A DNA stretch of 64,000 bases from Pseudolabrys sp. (GTDB lineage: Bacteria; Pseudomonadota; Alphaproteobacteria; Rhizobiales; Xanthobacteraceae): NCBI GenBank assembly GCA_030684935.1, contig JAUXXH010000036.1, forward strand, positions 1 through 64,000. The letters run 5' to 3'. The translations under genes and the position numbers were made by a program. This document shows positions 17,994 through 27,087 of this stretch, piece after piece (position 1 is the stretch's first letter; every line of letters begins with the position of its first letter). Below the pieces are notes generated by a model. That model worked only from the letters and a program-made list of their open reading frames with translations, was not told the origin of the DNA and made no database searches.

Positions 17994-18437
17994 TCAGGCC
18001 GTCAGCCGGGGCGGCGCGCGCGCATTGAAGGCGCGGGGCGTGAGAATCCGCGGCGCCGCGCCGATGCGGAAAGCCGGCGCGGACGCGGCGCGTGCCGGGG
18101 AAATCAGCAGGCCGGCGGGCGTCAGGGCGAAGGGCGCGTCGCCCGTGGCCGGGTCAGATGTGTGCGGGCCGCTCGGCAGTGCGGACACCGCCGCAAGAGG
18201 GCGCGGGGCCACGCGGGGCAGGGTGCCGGGGCTGGCAAAGACAGTCGACGGCGAATAGCCGGCGGGGATGTCGCTGGCGCCGAAAGCGGCCTGCGACAGC
18301 GTGCGGCCAGGGGCCGTCCAGTTCAGAACAAGGAGGATCGCCGCCAGGGCGCCGGCCAGCCGCCGCAACGATGTCGCTTTAAACCACATGGACGCGGGGC
18401 TCTGGCCGGCAATGCCCAGCATGGGCCACGCGAACAT
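17994..18437 (-). CDS. Hypothetical protein with one hydrophobic segment
   Basis: This frame of about 147 residues has a hydrophobic stretch (LAGALAAILLVLNWTAPG) that could be a membrane anchor or signal peptide, then a Pro/Ala-rich tail (ARPLAAVSALPSGP and similar) without visible motifs. Start is uncertain: ATG at 18437 or at 18389. There is no clear ribosome binding site, and its GC-rich composition makes a chance frame possible. I list it as tentative. Confidence 0.35.
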   Translation of the reverse strand: MFAWPMLGIAGQSPASMWFKATSLRRLAGALAAILLVLNWTAPGRTLSQAAFGASDIPAGYSPSTVFASPGTLPRVAPRPLAAVSALPSGPHTSDPATGDAPFALTPAGLLISPARAASAPAFRIGAAPRILTPRAFNARAPPRLTA

Positions 18438-18598
18438 AGGTTTCCGTCCGCCGGGGTGCAAGCATCCCGGCAGGCACGGACGTCATAATATCGCTACTTT
18501 GGGGCTATCGGGTGCGATAGAATCATATCAATGGTCTTGTTGCGCGCACGGAATGTCCCGCGGCCGCACCCTTGCAACAAAGTGCGTGACATAAAACC

Positions 18599-18979
18599 AT
18601 GCCGCTGACGATCCCTAAATCACGTATAGCGCTGCGTGCTGGCATCGCCGGCCTTGCGGTGATGGCGCTGTCCGGCTGCGCCTCGGACGAAACCGCTGGC
18701 AGTCTGTTGGTTTCGCCGGGCAAATTCACGCTCTTTACCTGCCCGGATCTGGTCCGGCATGAAGCGGGGCTGCTTGCACGGCAGCGCGTGCTGGAAGGCC
18801 TCATCGCCAAGGCTGGCCCGGACGCCGACGGCCGTTTCGTCAGCGCCATCGCCTACCGCCCCGAATATACCACGGTTCGGGCGGAGCGAAATTTGCTGCG
18901 CCGGGTCTTTGCCGAAAAGGAATGCCAAGGCTCCCTGACGCCCGCGCCGGCCGCCGGGGCCATGGCGCCACGCCGATAG
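18599..18979 (+). CDS. Small lipoprotein, unknown function
   Basis: The 126-residue protein has a clear lipoprotein signal: a basic start (MPLTIPKSRIALRAG), a hydrophobic core and the lipobox LSGC with Cys27 as the attachment site. The mature part contains FTCPDLVRHEAGLLARQRVL, which looks helical, and a second cysteine at ECQGSL, which may pair with the cysteine in FTCPD. The family is common in Bradyrhizobium-type genomes with no assigned function. The start follows no strong ribosome binding site, so a small N-terminal shift is possible. Confidence 0.75.
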   Translation: MPLTIPKSRIALRAGIAGLAVMALSGCASDETAGSLLVSPGKFTLFTCPDLVRHEAGLLARQRVLEGLIAKAGPDADGRFVSAIAYRPEYTTVRAERNLLRRVFAEKECQGSLTPAPAAGAMAPRR

Positions 18980-19067
18980 GTGCAGTTCCGGGCTTGGAAC
19001 TTTTCCGGCCCGCCGCCATTATCCTCCCACAGCCGCGCTGCGGCGCGGCATCACCACGGGGGCGGCC

Positions 19068-19235
19068 ATGGCCACAGGCGTACTTATCAGCATACTCATC
19101 ACGTTTCTTGTCGTTGTTCTGGTGCTTTACCTGATCAACATGCTGCCGATCGACGGCCGCGCCAAGCAGATCGCCCGCATTATCGTGATCATCATCGGCG
19201 TGCTGTCACTGCTCAGATACCTTTCGGTATTCTAG
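19068..19235 (+). CDS. 55-residue membrane protein of Thivi_2564 type
   Basis: This gene is too short for most gene finders: MATGVLISILITFLVVVLVL leads, then YLINMLPIDGRAKQIARIIV and a second hydrophobic segment IIIGVLSLLRYLSVF. The MLPIDGRAKQIAR loop between the two helices is characteristic of the Thivi_2564 family of small membrane proteins. GGGGGCGGCC precedes the ATG. Its last four bases overlap the stop of the convergent FG-GAP gene. Function is unknown. Confidence 0.8.
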   Translation: MATGVLISILITFLVVVLVLYLINMLPIDGRAKQIARIIVIIIGVLSLLRYLSVF

Positions 19236-20230
19236 TCGCGGCGGATCAGCACCAGAGACCCATCTGCAAGGCCGGCGGCAATCACCGCCGGCTTTGCGAT
19301 GTTGGACACCAGGGCAAGGTTTGTGACGGCCTGGGCCGGCAGTGCGACGACGGCGATTTCACGCGCACCCGACACGAATGAGATGAAGCGCAAGCGGCGG
19401 CGGTCGAGCGACGGCACGGCCAGATCGGCGATGCCGTCACCATCGAAGTCGGCCACCGCGCTCATGTCGATGGCGCGCGAACCGATGGCGTGATTGGAAA
19501 CGCCGGGCAGCTCCGCGATTTTGCGCATGGTGGTGCCGGCCCAGCCCCACAATTCGAGTGCGCCGACGACATGCGGTTGGCGCACCAGCGCGATCTCCAG
19601 CTTTCCGTCGCCGTTGAAATCGGCAATGCCGGCCGGGTCGAGCCAGCGGTTGGGCTGGCCGAGCGGCGGGGTCTCGGCGACGATCTCGTATTTGCCGTTG
19701 CGGTCGGCAATGACCGCCAGGCTGGCGCCGCGCGCGAGATAGGCCTTCACCACCACGATCTCGTCGATACCGTCGCCGTCCAGGTCGGCAAGGCGGGGCT
19801 GCAAATCCTCGAATACGGCGTCGTCCTTGAGCCGGATCGTCTGGCGATGGCCGCCGCGGGTTTCGATTTCCAGCGCCCCGGCCTCGATGGCATCGCCCAG
19901 CACGCCATGGCCGTAGCGCCTTGTCGGCTCGGACAGCCAGGTGCGGACGATGTTGCGCGTGCCGTAGGCCACGCGCCCGTCGGGCAGGGCGCCCTCGGGC
20001 CGTTCCGGCTGTGGCGGCGCCTCGACGAAGACCAGACGGGCCTTGGGACCGGTGAGTTCGATCCGGTACCAGAGCCCGCCGGCCATCACCAGCGTCTGGC
20101 CGCCGATCGTTTCGATTGCGGTCACGCGCGCCGGCGTGTCGAGCCGCTGCACACGCCATTCGGCGGCCTGGCTGGCGCCGGCAAAGGCGCACGCTGCCGC
20201 GGCAACAACGGCGAGACAGAAACGGTACAT
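19232..20230 (-). CDS. Secreted VCBS/FG-GAP repeat protein
   Basis: The 332-residue protein has a signal peptide (MYRFCLAVVAAAACAFAGAS, QAA) and then beta-propeller-type blades. Three calcium-binding-like loops are visible: LADLDGDGIDEIVVV, IADFNGDGKLEIALV and VADFDGDGIADLAVP, each spaced like FG-GAP/VCBS repeats. Such proteins are extracellular or periplasmic; the role is unknown. It ends 11 bp before copA, on the same strand, so it lies downstream of copA's stop but may be transcribed with it. It overlaps the stop of the 55-residue membrane protein. Confidence 0.85.
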   Translation of the reverse strand: MYRFCLAVVAAAACAFAGASQAAEWRVQRLDTPARVTAIETIGGQTLVMAGGLWYRIELTGPKARLVFVEAPPQPERPEGALPDGRVAYGTRNIVRTWLSEPTRRYGHGVLGDAIEAGALEIETRGGHRQTIRLKDDAVFEDLQPRLADLDGDGIDEIVVVKAYLARGASLAVIADRNGKYEIVAETPPLGQPNRWLDPAGIADFNGDGKLEIALVRQPHVVGALELWGWAGTTMRKIAELPGVSNHAIGSRAIDMSAVADFDGDGIADLAVPSLDRRRLRFISFVSGAREIAVVALPAQAVTNLALVSNIAKPAVIAAGLADGSLVLIRRD

Positions 20231-20241
20231 GCGGTGCGGAC

Positions 20242-22581
20242 CTAGAGTTTGACGCGGCGCAGGCGCAACGCATTGCCGACCACGCTGACCGACGACAGCG
20301 CCATCGCCGCCGCGGCGATGATCGGCGACAGCAGCAGGCCGAAGGTCGGGTACAGCACGCCGGCGGCAATCGGCACCCCGGCGGCATTGTAGACGAAGGC
20401 GAAGAACAAATTCTGCCGGATATTGTTCATGGTGGCGGCCGACAGCGCGCGCGCCCGGACGATGCCGGTCAGATCGCCGCCGAGCAGCGTGACGCCGGCG
20501 CTTTCGATGGCGACGTCCGAGCCCGTGCCCATGGCGAGCCCGACATCGGCCGCCGCCAGCGCCGGCGCGTCGTTGACGCCATCGCCGGCCATCGCCACGA
20601 CGCGGCCTTCGCCGCGCAGTTTTTCCACCACGGCGCTTTTCTGATCGGGCAGCACCTCGGCCTCGACCTCGTCGATGCCGAGACGTCTGGCGACGGCCAG
20701 CGCCGTGGTGCGGTTGTCGCCGGTGAGCATCACCACGCGGATGCCGAGCGCCTTCAAAGCGCGCACGGCGTCCGGTGTTGTCGGCTTGACCGGATCGGCT
20801 ATGGCGATGATGCCGGCCGGCTTGCCGTCGACGGCGACGAAGATGGCGGTGGCGCCGTCGGCGCGCAGGCGTTCGGCTTCTACGGACAGCGCTGCCGTGT
20901 CGATGGATAGTTCGGCAAGGAATTTGGCGTTGCCGATCGCCAGCCGTTTGCCCTCGACCATGCCGATGACGCCTTTGCCGGCAGGCGAGTCGAAGTCCTG
21001 CACCGGCGCGAGGTCGATGGCGCGGTCAGTTGCTTCCCTGACGATCGCCGTGGCCAGTGGATGTTCGCTGCTGCGCTCGGCGCTGGCGGCGAGCCGCAGC
21101 ACCTGCGCCTCGTCGAAGCCGTCAGCGGCGACCACCGCCACCACCTTCGGTTTGCCCTCGGTCAGGGTGCCGGTCTTGTCGACCACCAGCGTGTCGACCT
21201 TTTCCATCCGCTCCAGCGCTTCGGCGTTCTTGATCAGCACACCGGCCTGGGCGCCGCGGCCGACGCCGACCATGATCGACATCGGCGTCGCCAGCCCGAG
21301 CGCGCAGGGGCAGGCGATGATCAGCACGCTCACCGCCGCGACCAGCCCATAGGCGAAGCGCGGCTCCGGCCCGAACGTTGCCCAGGCGGCGAAGGCGACC
21401 AGCGCCACCGCAATCACCGTCGGCACGAACCAGCCGGAGACCCGGTCGGCGAGCCGCTGGATCGGCGCGCGGCTGCGCTGCGCGGTCGCCACCATCTGCA
21501 CGATCTGCGCCAGCAGCGTCTCGCGGCCGACCTTGTCGGCGCGCATGACGAAACTGCCGGAGGCATTCAGCGTGCCGCCGATCACGCGGGCATCCTTCTC
21601 CTTGGTCACCGGCATGGATTCGCCGGTCACCATCGATTCATCGAGCGACGAGCGGCCCTCGAGCACGACACCGTCGACCGGCACCTTGTCGCCGGGGCGT
21701 ACGCGCAGGCGGTCGCCCGGTTTCACGGCGTCGAGCGGGATGTCCGCGTCGCTGCCATCGTCCGCGACGCGGCGCGCGGTCTTGGGCGCCAGATCGAGCA
21801 GTGCCTTGATCGCGCCGGAGGTCGCCTCGCGGGCGCGCAGTTCGAGCACCTGGCCGAGCAGCACCAGCACGGTGATCATGCTGGCGGCTTCGAAGTAGAC
21901 CGCGACCGCGCCGCCGTGACCGCGGAAGGCCGGCGGGAACAGGCCGGGCGCCATCGTCGCGACCACGCTGTAGATGTAGGCGACGCCGACGCCCATGGCG
22001 ATCAGCGTGAACATGTTGAGGTTGCGCGTCAGCAGCGACTGGTAGCCGCGCTCGAAGAAGGGCCAGCCCGCCCACAGCACCACCGGCGTGGCGAAGGCGA
22101 ATTGCAGGTCGGCCGACAGGCCCGGATCGATCCAGTTGTGCGCGCCGGGGAAGTGACCGCCCATCTCCAGCACCATCACCGGCAGCGCCAGCAGCAGGCC
22201 GATCCAGAACCGTTTTGTCATGTCGGCCAGTTCGGGATTGGGGCCGCTGTCGGCGGTAACGGTTTCCGGCTCCAGCGCCATGCCGCAGATGGGGCAGGCG
22301 CCCGGGCCCTTCTGTCGGATTTCCGGGTGCATGGGGCAGGTGTAGATCGCGCCTTCGATTACCGGCGCCGGTTTGCGCGGGCCCAGATATTTTTGCGGAT
22401 CGGCGGTGAACTTGGTTTTGCAGCCGGCCGAGCAGAAATAATAAGAATGGCCGCGATGCTCGGTGCGGTGCTTGGCGGTGGCCGGATCGACCGTCATGCC
22501 GCACACGCGGTCGAGTACGCCGCCCGGCGTGGCTGGATGGCCGCCTGCTTCGTGACGGTGCGGTCTGGCGTTGGTGCTCAT
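20242..22581 (-). CDS. copA: Copper-exporting P-type ATPase with YHS and heavy-metal binding domains
   Basis: This 779-residue P1B-type ATPase pumps Cu(I) out of the cytoplasm. The N-terminus has a YHS domain (CGMTVDP at 27-33, FCSAGCK at 49-55) and a heavy-metal binding motif CPMHP...CPICGM (82-101) but no CxxC HMA domain. The core shows the TGES loop, CPC at 424-426 within [13 protein letters not shown] and DKTGTLT from 468, the phosphorylated Asp being 468. [16 protein letters not shown] is the hinge. It is divergent from the csoR-type gene across a 44-bp gap with a palindromic operator, so copper-induced expression is likely. Confidence 0.96.
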   Translation of the reverse strand: MSTNARPHRHEAGGHPATPGGVLDRVCGMTVDPATAKHRTEHRGHSYYFCSAGCKTKFTADPQKYLGPRKPAPVIEGAIYTCPMHPEIRQKGPGACPICGMALEPETVTADSGPNPELADMTKRFWIGLLLALPVMVLEMGGHFPGAHNWIDPGLSADLQFAFATPVVLWAGWPFFERGYQSLLTRNLNMFTLIAMGVGVAYIYSVVATMAPGLFPPAFRGHGGAVAVYFEAASMITVLVLLGQVLELRAREATSGAIKALLDLAPKTARRVADDGSDADIPLDAVKPGDRLRVRPGDKVPVDGVVLEGRSSLDESMVTGESMPVTKEKDARVIGGTLNASGSFVMRADKVGRETLLAQIVQMVATAQRSRAPIQRLADRVSGWFVPTVIAVALVAFAAWATFGPEPRFAYGLVAAVSVLIIACPCALGLATPMSIMVGVGRGAQAGVLIKNAEALERMEKVDTLVVDKTGTLTEGKPKVVAVVAADGFDEAQVLRLAASAERSSEHPLATAIVREATDRAIDLAPVQDFDSPAGKGVIGMVEGKRLAIGNAKFLAELSIDTAALSVEAERLRADGATAIFVAVDGKPAGIIAIADPVKPTTPDAVRALKALGIRVVMLTGDNRTTALAVARRLGIDEVEAEVLPDQKSAVVEKLRGEGRVVAMAGDGVNDAPALAAADVGLAMGTGSDVAIESAGVTLLGGDLTGIVRARALSAATMNNIRQNLFFAFVYNAAGVPIAAGVLYPTFGLLLSPIIAAAAMALSSVSVVGNALRLRRVKL

Positions 22582-22596
22582 GGCGGCCTCTTGCGG

Positions 22597-22619
22597 TATA
22601 TACCCTAGGGGGGTATATA
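22597..22619. promoter_or_regulatory. Palindromic CsoR-type operator between copA and csoR
   Basis: TATATACCC followed by TAGGG and GGGTATATA forms a near-perfect 23-bp palindrome, the arrangement (AT-rich arms around G/C runs) typical of CsoR-family operators. It lies in the 44-bp gap between divergent copA and the repressor gene and so could control both. Confidence 0.85.
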
Positions 22620-22625
22620 GACGGG

Positions 22626-22901
22626 ATGAACGGCAACAGCAAGGCGGCCAATCTCAAGCGTCTCAAGCGCATCGAAGGCCAGGTGCGCGGGATCGCGCGC
22701 ATGGTCGAAGATGACCGCTATTGCATCGACATCGTGACGCAGATCGGCGCGGTCCGCGCGGCGCTGCGCAAGGTCGAGGAAGAACTGCTCCGCGGCCACG
22801 TCGCGCATTGCGTCGAGCACGCCATCAGCAGCGGCGACAAGGCCGACCAGCGGCGCAAGGTCGCCGAACTGATGGACGTAATGGGCCGCGTCAACCGCTA
22901 G
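22626..22901 (+). CDS. csoR: CsoR/FrmR-family metal-sensing repressor
   Basis: This 91-residue all-helical DUF156 repressor binds its operator in the apo form and leaves on metal binding. [19 protein letters not shown] is the diagnostic helix, and the metal-binding residues fit a CsoR C-H-C set: Cys in RYCIDIVTQ, then His and Cys in HVAHCVEHA. Divergence from copA across a palindromic operator makes copper the most likely ligand. Related nickel or formaldehyde sensors (RcnR, FrmR) are less likely because of the residue pattern and neighbour. Confidence 0.9.
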   Translation: MNGNSKAANLKRLKRIEGQVRGIARMVEDDRYCIDIVTQIGAVRAALRKVEEELLRGHVAHCVEHAISSGDKADQRRKVAELMDVMGRVNR

Positions 22902-22905
22902 ACGG

Positions 22906-23100
22906 TCACCGCGTCGAACAGCCGATCATGCTGTAGGCCGGGCAGGTGCCGAACGCGGCCGTCAGGATCGGCACGATGCCGATCCAGCCGACCCAGCTCC
23001 AGCTCGTGCCGGGTGCGATATAGCCGAGGGCGAAGGCGATCAGCGCGAGGCCGATTACCACGCGGGCGATCCGGTCGATTGTTCCAACGTTCACGGTCAT
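22906..23100 (-). CDS. DUF2892 inner-membrane protein
   Basis: This 64-residue protein has two hydrophobic helices and the family features MTVNVGTIDRIARVVIGLAL at the start and GTCPAYSMIGCSTR at the end, as in YgaP C-terminal-like DUF2892 proteins. GGAG lies seven bases before its ATG. It is the last gene of an operon with the two YeeE/YedE-type genes, separated from the first by 12 bp. DUF2892 is often linked to sulfur handling, in line with its neighbours; the cysteines may carry sulfur, which is inference. Confidence 0.88.
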   Translation of the reverse strand: MTVNVGTIDRIARVVIGLALIAFALGYIAPGTSWSWVGWIGIVPILTAAFGTCPAYSMIGCSTR

Positions 23101-23112
23101 GGGTAGCTCCTG

Positions 23113-23736
23113 TTATTCCGCAGGCTGTGCGAACATCTTGCTTCCGGATGATGAATGTCCTTGCGGCAGATTGCCGTCGACATCGCCGCCCATTTCGTCG
23201 CGCCACGGCTTCCACTTCTCAAGCGCCACAAGAATGGCGACCAGCGCGGCGGCCAGCAGCAGCGCACCCACCCAGTACGGGATGCCGATCAGATCGGTGA
23301 AGATCAGCCTGCCGCCGCCCTGGCCGAGGAAACTCGTCGACAGCGCCGGCTGCGCGTAGGAAAAGGCGACCGCGCCGGCGATCCCGCCGAGCAGCGTGAA
23401 CAGCGCGTCACGATAGCCGACGCCGACCTGCGCCAGCGTCGTGCCGGGACAGGCGCCGGCCAGCGCAATGCCGACGCCGAGGATGAGCCCGCCGATGATA
23501 TCGGCGGCGTAAAGCGCCGCCTTCGGCTGCAGCTTCACATAGCCAAAGCCATTGAGCACGGCCAGCACCACGGCGCCCGTCGCGACTGCGGTGAGAAAGA
23601 CCTTGAGCATGATGAAGTTTCGCAACTGCATCTGGCCGACGATGATGCCGGGTTCGAACACGCGCGATTTCTCCAGCGCGAAACCGAATGCGATACCCAT
23701 GACGAGACCGACGGCGATGGCAAGCGTGAGCGACAT
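23113..23736 (-). CDS. YeeE/YedE family transporter half, sulfur-compound uptake
   Basis: The 207-residue membrane protein is one half of a YeeE/YedE-type sulfur transporter, believed to move thiosulfate or a related sulfur compound. It shows GFALEKSRVFEPGIIVGQMQ near the start and a family-typical GGLILGVGIALAGACPGTTL, with the Cys of ACPG probably in the sulfur pathway. Start is supported by GAGGAG. It is followed by DUF2892 and preceded by the second half gene, with 21 bp between. Confidence 0.88.
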   Translation of the reverse strand: MSLTLAIAVGLVMGIAFGFALEKSRVFEPGIIVGQMQLRNFIMLKVFLTAVATGAVVLAVLNGFGYVKLQPKAALYAADIIGGLILGVGIALAGACPGTTLAQVGVGYRDALFTLLGGIAGAVAFSYAQPALSTSFLGQGGGRLIFTDLIGIPYWVGALLLAAALVAILVALEKWKPWRDEMGGDVDGNLPQGHSSSGSKMFAQPAE

Positions 23737-23757
23737 GGCGTTCTCCTCGGACGAAGG

Positions 23758-24273
23758 TTAGATGCGGCGAAGCAGCAACATGGCGGCGCCGATGCCGCCT
23801 GCAAACATGGCGGCGACCGCGACCGTGGATCCGACCGCGAGCTGGGCGACGCCGGACAGGCCGTGGCCGCTGGTGCAGCCATCGGCGATGCGGGCGCCGA
23901 CCAGCATGATGAAGCCGGCGCCGAAGGCGAGAGCGTAGCGCTTTGCCGGCGAGGCCGTGCCAAGCGCGCGTTGCCAGATCGGCGAGATGGGCTGGCGCGT
24001 GGCGCCGGACAGTTTCATGGACGCAAAAGCGCCGACGGCGATGCCGATGACCAGCGCGACCTGCCACCAGTTCTTGGCGGTGGCGGCGACGTGGCGCGCG
24101 ACATAGTCGATCTTGAGAATGGAGGGATCGATCCACGAGGCGACCAAGCCGCCGATCGTGACATAGGACGACGACGCGCCGAGCGCGGTTTCGATGAGGA
24201 GAAACGCGGGGATCTGCAACAGGCCGATGAATATACCGGCGACGTAAGGCGACCACGCTTTTTGCATCAGCAT
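23758..24273 (-). CDS. YeeE/YedE family transporter half, sulfur-compound uptake
   Basis: This 171-residue membrane protein is the other half of the pair. VAGIFIGLLQIPAFLLIETAL and a later GFIMLVGARIADGCTSGHGL are YeeE/YedE signatures, including the Cys-Thr-Ser-Gly-His loop that matches the partner's ACPG loop. I chose the ATG at 24273 because GGAGG lies seven bases upstream; the ATG at 24279 would be only one base from it. A palindromic FNR/FixK-like box lies about 60 bp upstream, so low-oxygen control is possible. Confidence 0.87.
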   Translation of the reverse strand: MLMQKAWSPYVAGIFIGLLQIPAFLLIETALGASSSYVTIGGLVASWIDPSILKIDYVARHVAATAKNWWQVALVIGIAVGAFASMKLSGATRQPISPIWQRALGTASPAKRYALAFGAGFIMLVGARIADGCTSGHGLSGVAQLAVGSTVAVAAMFAGGIGAAMLLLRRI

Positions 24274-24334
24274 TTTCATGCCTCCGGATGACCGAACCTA
24301 GGCGCTCTGGATACGCCGGTGCCGGGCGGGGATG

Positions 24335-24348
24335 TTGACGTGGATCAA
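24335..24348. promoter_or_regulatory. Candidate FNR/FixK box upstream of the YeeE operon
   Basis: TTGAC-GTGG-ATCAA matches the FNR/FixK consensus TTGAT-N4-ATCAA at nine of ten defined positions. It is centred about 69 bp before the YeeE start at 24273 and is the only such box I noticed in this promoter. Confidence 0.6.
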
Positions 24349-24367
24349 GCCAGCGGCTGATCGCCGG

Positions 24368-25390
24368 TCAGGCGAATTGCTGCCTTGCCAGCTTCGCGCC
24401 GGCGCCCAGCGCCGCTAGCTTGGCGGCGGCGATGTCGCGCCGCATCGGCGCCATGCCGCAATTGGTGCAGGCGACGATGCGCTGCTTCGGCACGAACTGC
24501 ATGACCTCGCCGATCACCTGCGCTACCTGCTCCGGCGTCTCGACGGCGTCCGTGGCGACATCGATGACGCCGACCAGCACGTCCTTGCCCTCGAGCAGCG
24601 CCATCAGTTTCAGCGGCACCCGCGAGTTGATCGCCTCGATCGACACCTGACCGATGCGGCTCCGGCTCAGCGCCGGGAAAATCTTCTCGTACTGCTTCCA
24701 CTCGTCGCCGAGCGAGTTCTTCCAGTCGATATTGGCCTTGATGCCGTAGCCGTAGCAGATGTGCACGGCGGTGGTGCAGGTGAGCCCGTTGATGGCGCGG
24801 TGCAGCGCCTCGATGCCCCAGCCGGCGACGTCTTCCATGAACACGTTGAAGGCCGGCTCGTCGAACTGGATGACGTCGACGCCCTCGGCCTGCAGCGCAC
24901 GGGCTTCGCGGTTCAGCAAATCGGCGAAGGCCATCGCCATCTTCACCTTGTCGCCGTAATGCGCGTCGGCGACGGTGTCGGCGATCGTCATAGGACCGGG
25001 CAGGGTGATCTTCAGCTTGCGGGTGGTGTGAGCGCGCGCATACCGCGCCTCGGTGCCGTGCACGCGGCCTTTCAAGGCGAGCGCGCCGTTCACCACCGGC
25101 ACCATCGCCTTGTAGCGGTCGCCGCGGATGCCCATTTCGACCTTGTTCTTTGTGTCGATGCCGTCGACGAATTCGAGAAAGCCGTGGACGAAATGCTGGC
25201 GCGACTGTTCGCCGTCGCCGACAATGTCGATGCCGGCATCTTCCTGCAGCTTCAGCGCCAGCAAAGTGGCGTCGAGCTTGCCCTGCGCGAGGTCGTCGCC
25301 GCTGAGCCGCCACTGCGGCCAGAGCTTGTCGGGCTCGGCCAGCCAGGACGGCTTCGGCAGGCTGCCGGCGATCGTCGTCGGAAACATCAT
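24368..25390 (-). CDS. Methionine synthase-like (MetE C-terminal domain) methyltransferase
   Basis: This 340-residue enzyme corresponds to the C-terminal catalytic domain of cobalamin-independent methionine synthase alone. Zinc-type ligands are visible as His210 and Cys212 in AVHICYGYG and Cys311 in CTNCGM; VIQFDEPAFN (174-183) is also conserved. Such short forms are called core-MetE and may use methyl donors other than the usual folate. The start overlaps the stop of the monooxygenase upstream through ATGA, so the two are translationally coupled. Whether it makes methionine is open; it could methylate another thiol. Confidence 0.85.
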   Translation of the reverse strand: MMFPTTIAGSLPKPSWLAEPDKLWPQWRLSGDDLAQGKLDATLLALKLQEDAGIDIVGDGEQSRQHFVHGFLEFVDGIDTKNKVEMGIRGDRYKAMVPVVNGALALKGRVHGTEARYARAHTTRKLKITLPGPMTIADTVADAHYGDKVKMAMAFADLLNREARALQAEGVDVIQFDEPAFNVFMEDVAGWGIEALHRAINGLTCTTAVHICYGYGIKANIDWKNSLGDEWKQYEKIFPALSRSRIGQVSIEAINSRVPLKLMALLEGKDVLVGVIDVATDAVETPEQVAQVIGEVMQFVPKQRIVACTNCGMAPMRRDIAAAKLAALGAGAKLARQQFA

Positions 25391-26610
25391 AGCGGCTGCT
25401 CCGGGCGCGCGACGTGCTCGGGTGGCTTCCAGTTATACAGCCAGTCGTAGCGGCCGAGCAGTTTATCCCCGCTGGTCAGGCGCATGACGGTGTTTCGGAC
25501 AAAGCCTTCCGGCCCGGTCAGCCCATAGATGCGGGCCTGTTTGCGCGACGCCTTGGCCGCGCGGGTGGTCCGCGCGGCGCGCGCTTTTTCATACGTGCGC
25601 AACGCCTGTTCGGGATTGTCCAGGTTGGCGGCGAGGCAGGCCGCGACCACCGCCGCATCTTCGATCGCCATGCCGGCGCCCTGCGCCAGGAATGGGAGCA
25701 TGGGGTGGGCGGCATCCCCGATCATTGTCACCGGACCGTCGCCACCCTTGAACGGCGCTCTGCGGTCATACAGCGCCCACTTCACCCATGTGTCGGGAAT
25801 GGCGATCAGGTCGCGCGCCTTGTCCGACCATGACCAGCGCGCAAAATGGCGCAAAATCTCGGCGCGGCCGCCGGCGGCCGACCAGCCGGTCTCGCGCCAC
25901 GTGTCGTGGACGATGCCGACGAAATTGATCAGCCGGCCGCTCTTCACCGGGTAATGCACCAGATGCGCATCGAGGCCGAGCCACAGATGCACGAAGGGCT
26001 GGCGAAACTCTGCCGGCACCTTCTCCACCGGCACCAGCGCCCGCCATGCGGTGCGATGGGCGAAGCGCGGCGCGCGCTGGCGGCGCAATTTGGCGCTGAC
26101 GCCCGACCAGATGCCGTCGGCGCCGATCAGGGCGATGCCGCGTTCGTCGACCACGTGCTGGCCGCGGTGTCCCTGGACGGTGATGCCGTGCGGATGGGTG
26201 GCAAAATCGTCGACGCGGACGCCGAGCTTCAAGGTGATGTCGCGCTGCGCCAGCGCGGCATTTGCCAGCACGGTCTGCAAATCGCCGCGATGGATGGTGA
26301 TGAAGGGGGAGCCGTAGCGGCGCAGCGCCTCGCTGCCGAGCGGGATGCGGACGATTTCGCGGCCGGAGCCGCCGCTCATGACGCGGATCGCCTGCGGCGC
26401 GGTCACCAGAGGCAGCAGGTGCTCGCGCAGCCCGAGCACTTCCAGCACGCGGGTGGCATTGGGCGACAGTTGCAGGCCGGCGCCGGCCTCTTCGAGTTTC
26501 GGCGCCTGCTCCAGCACCGTCACGCGCAGGCCGGCGCGCGCCAGCGTCAGCGCCGCCGTCAGACCGGCAATGCCGGCGCCCGCGACAATGACATGACGCT
26601 CGGACGCCAA
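25387..26610 (-). CDS. FAD-dependent aromatic-ring monooxygenase
   Basis: This 407-residue flavoprotein hydroxylates an aromatic or related substrate. VIVAGAGIAGLTAALTLARAG is the FAD-binding Rossmann motif (after the start), LIGADGIWSGVS and MIGDAAHPMLPFLAQGAGMAIEDA are the standard later motifs of the salicylate/3-hydroxybenzoate hydroxylase type. A TTG at 26610, preceded by GGAG eight bases upstream, gives the correct N-terminus; the ATG at 26685 would lie inside the upstream zinc-finger gene. It overlaps the methyltransferase by ATGA. The true substrate is unknown. Confidence 0.88.
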   Translation of the reverse strand: MASERHVIVAGAGIAGLTAALTLARAGLRVTVLEQAPKLEEAGAGLQLSPNATRVLEVLGLREHLLPLVTAPQAIRVMSGGSGREIVRIPLGSEALRRYGSPFITIHRGDLQTVLANAALAQRDITLKLGVRVDDFATHPHGITVQGHRGQHVVDERGIALIGADGIWSGVSAKLRRQRAPRFAHRTAWRALVPVEKVPAEFRQPFVHLWLGLDAHLVHYPVKSGRLINFVGIVHDTWRETGWSAAGGRAEILRHFARWSWSDKARDLIAIPDTWVKWALYDRRAPFKGGDGPVTMIGDAAHPMLPFLAQGAGMAIEDAAVVAACLAANLDNPEQALRTYEKARAARTTRAAKASRKQARIYGLTGPEGFVRNTVMRLTSGDKLLGRYDWLYNWKPPEHVARPEQPL

Positions 26611-26632
26611 GGCAATAGCTCCAAAGTCGGGA

Positions 26633-26884
26633 TCAGGCGGCGGATGCGGCCAATGGCAGAGCGCATTCGAGTGGCCGGGCGGCATGCGAATCGAGCGCCG
26701 GGTCGAAGCGATAGAGCGTCGAACAATAGGGGCAGACGATCTCGTTGTCGCCGCCCATGTCGAGAAACACGTGCGGATGGTCGAACGGCGGCGTGGCGCC
26801 GACGCACATGAATTCCCTGGCGCCGACCTCGATCACCGGCAGGCCCGGATCATTGTGAAAATGCGGGACGACGTGCCCTGCCAT
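26633..26884 (-). CDS. Zinc-finger (zf-CHCC) domain protein
   Basis: The 83-residue protein matches the zf-CHCC family, the same fold as the mitochondrial complex I subunit NDUFS6. The zinc ligands are visible: CVGATPPFDHPHVFL gives Cys and His, and IVCPYCSTLYRF gives the Cys pair. It is a short soluble protein of unknown role in bacteria. It lies 23 bp upstream of the TTG of the monooxygenase on the same strand. Confidence 0.88.
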   Translation of the reverse strand: MAGHVVPHFHNDPGLPVIEVGAREFMCVGATPPFDHPHVFLDMGGDNEIVCPYCSTLYRFDPALDSHAARPLECALPLAASAA

Positions 26885-27087
26885 GGATTGTCCTCGTTAC
26901 GATAAGCGAAAGCGGCGATTTCGCGCACCATAGCGAGGCGGGCGGAGCATGTCACCGTTCGTAAACCGTCAGCGCGTTAACCTCGGAACTCCGCGGAATC
27001 CCCGGCGTTTTCAGTGCGGGAGCGGGACGGCTGAAGGCTTGCGGGGCCAGGTCGCGATTCCGCCGTGATTCGGGTAAAAGCGAAAGC

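Noticed and set aside
21061-22608. Long frame of 515 residues on the forward strand across copA
   Set aside because: It is an antisense shadow of copA, rich in His, Arg, Asp and Gly as expected of high-GC reverse frames, with no motifs.
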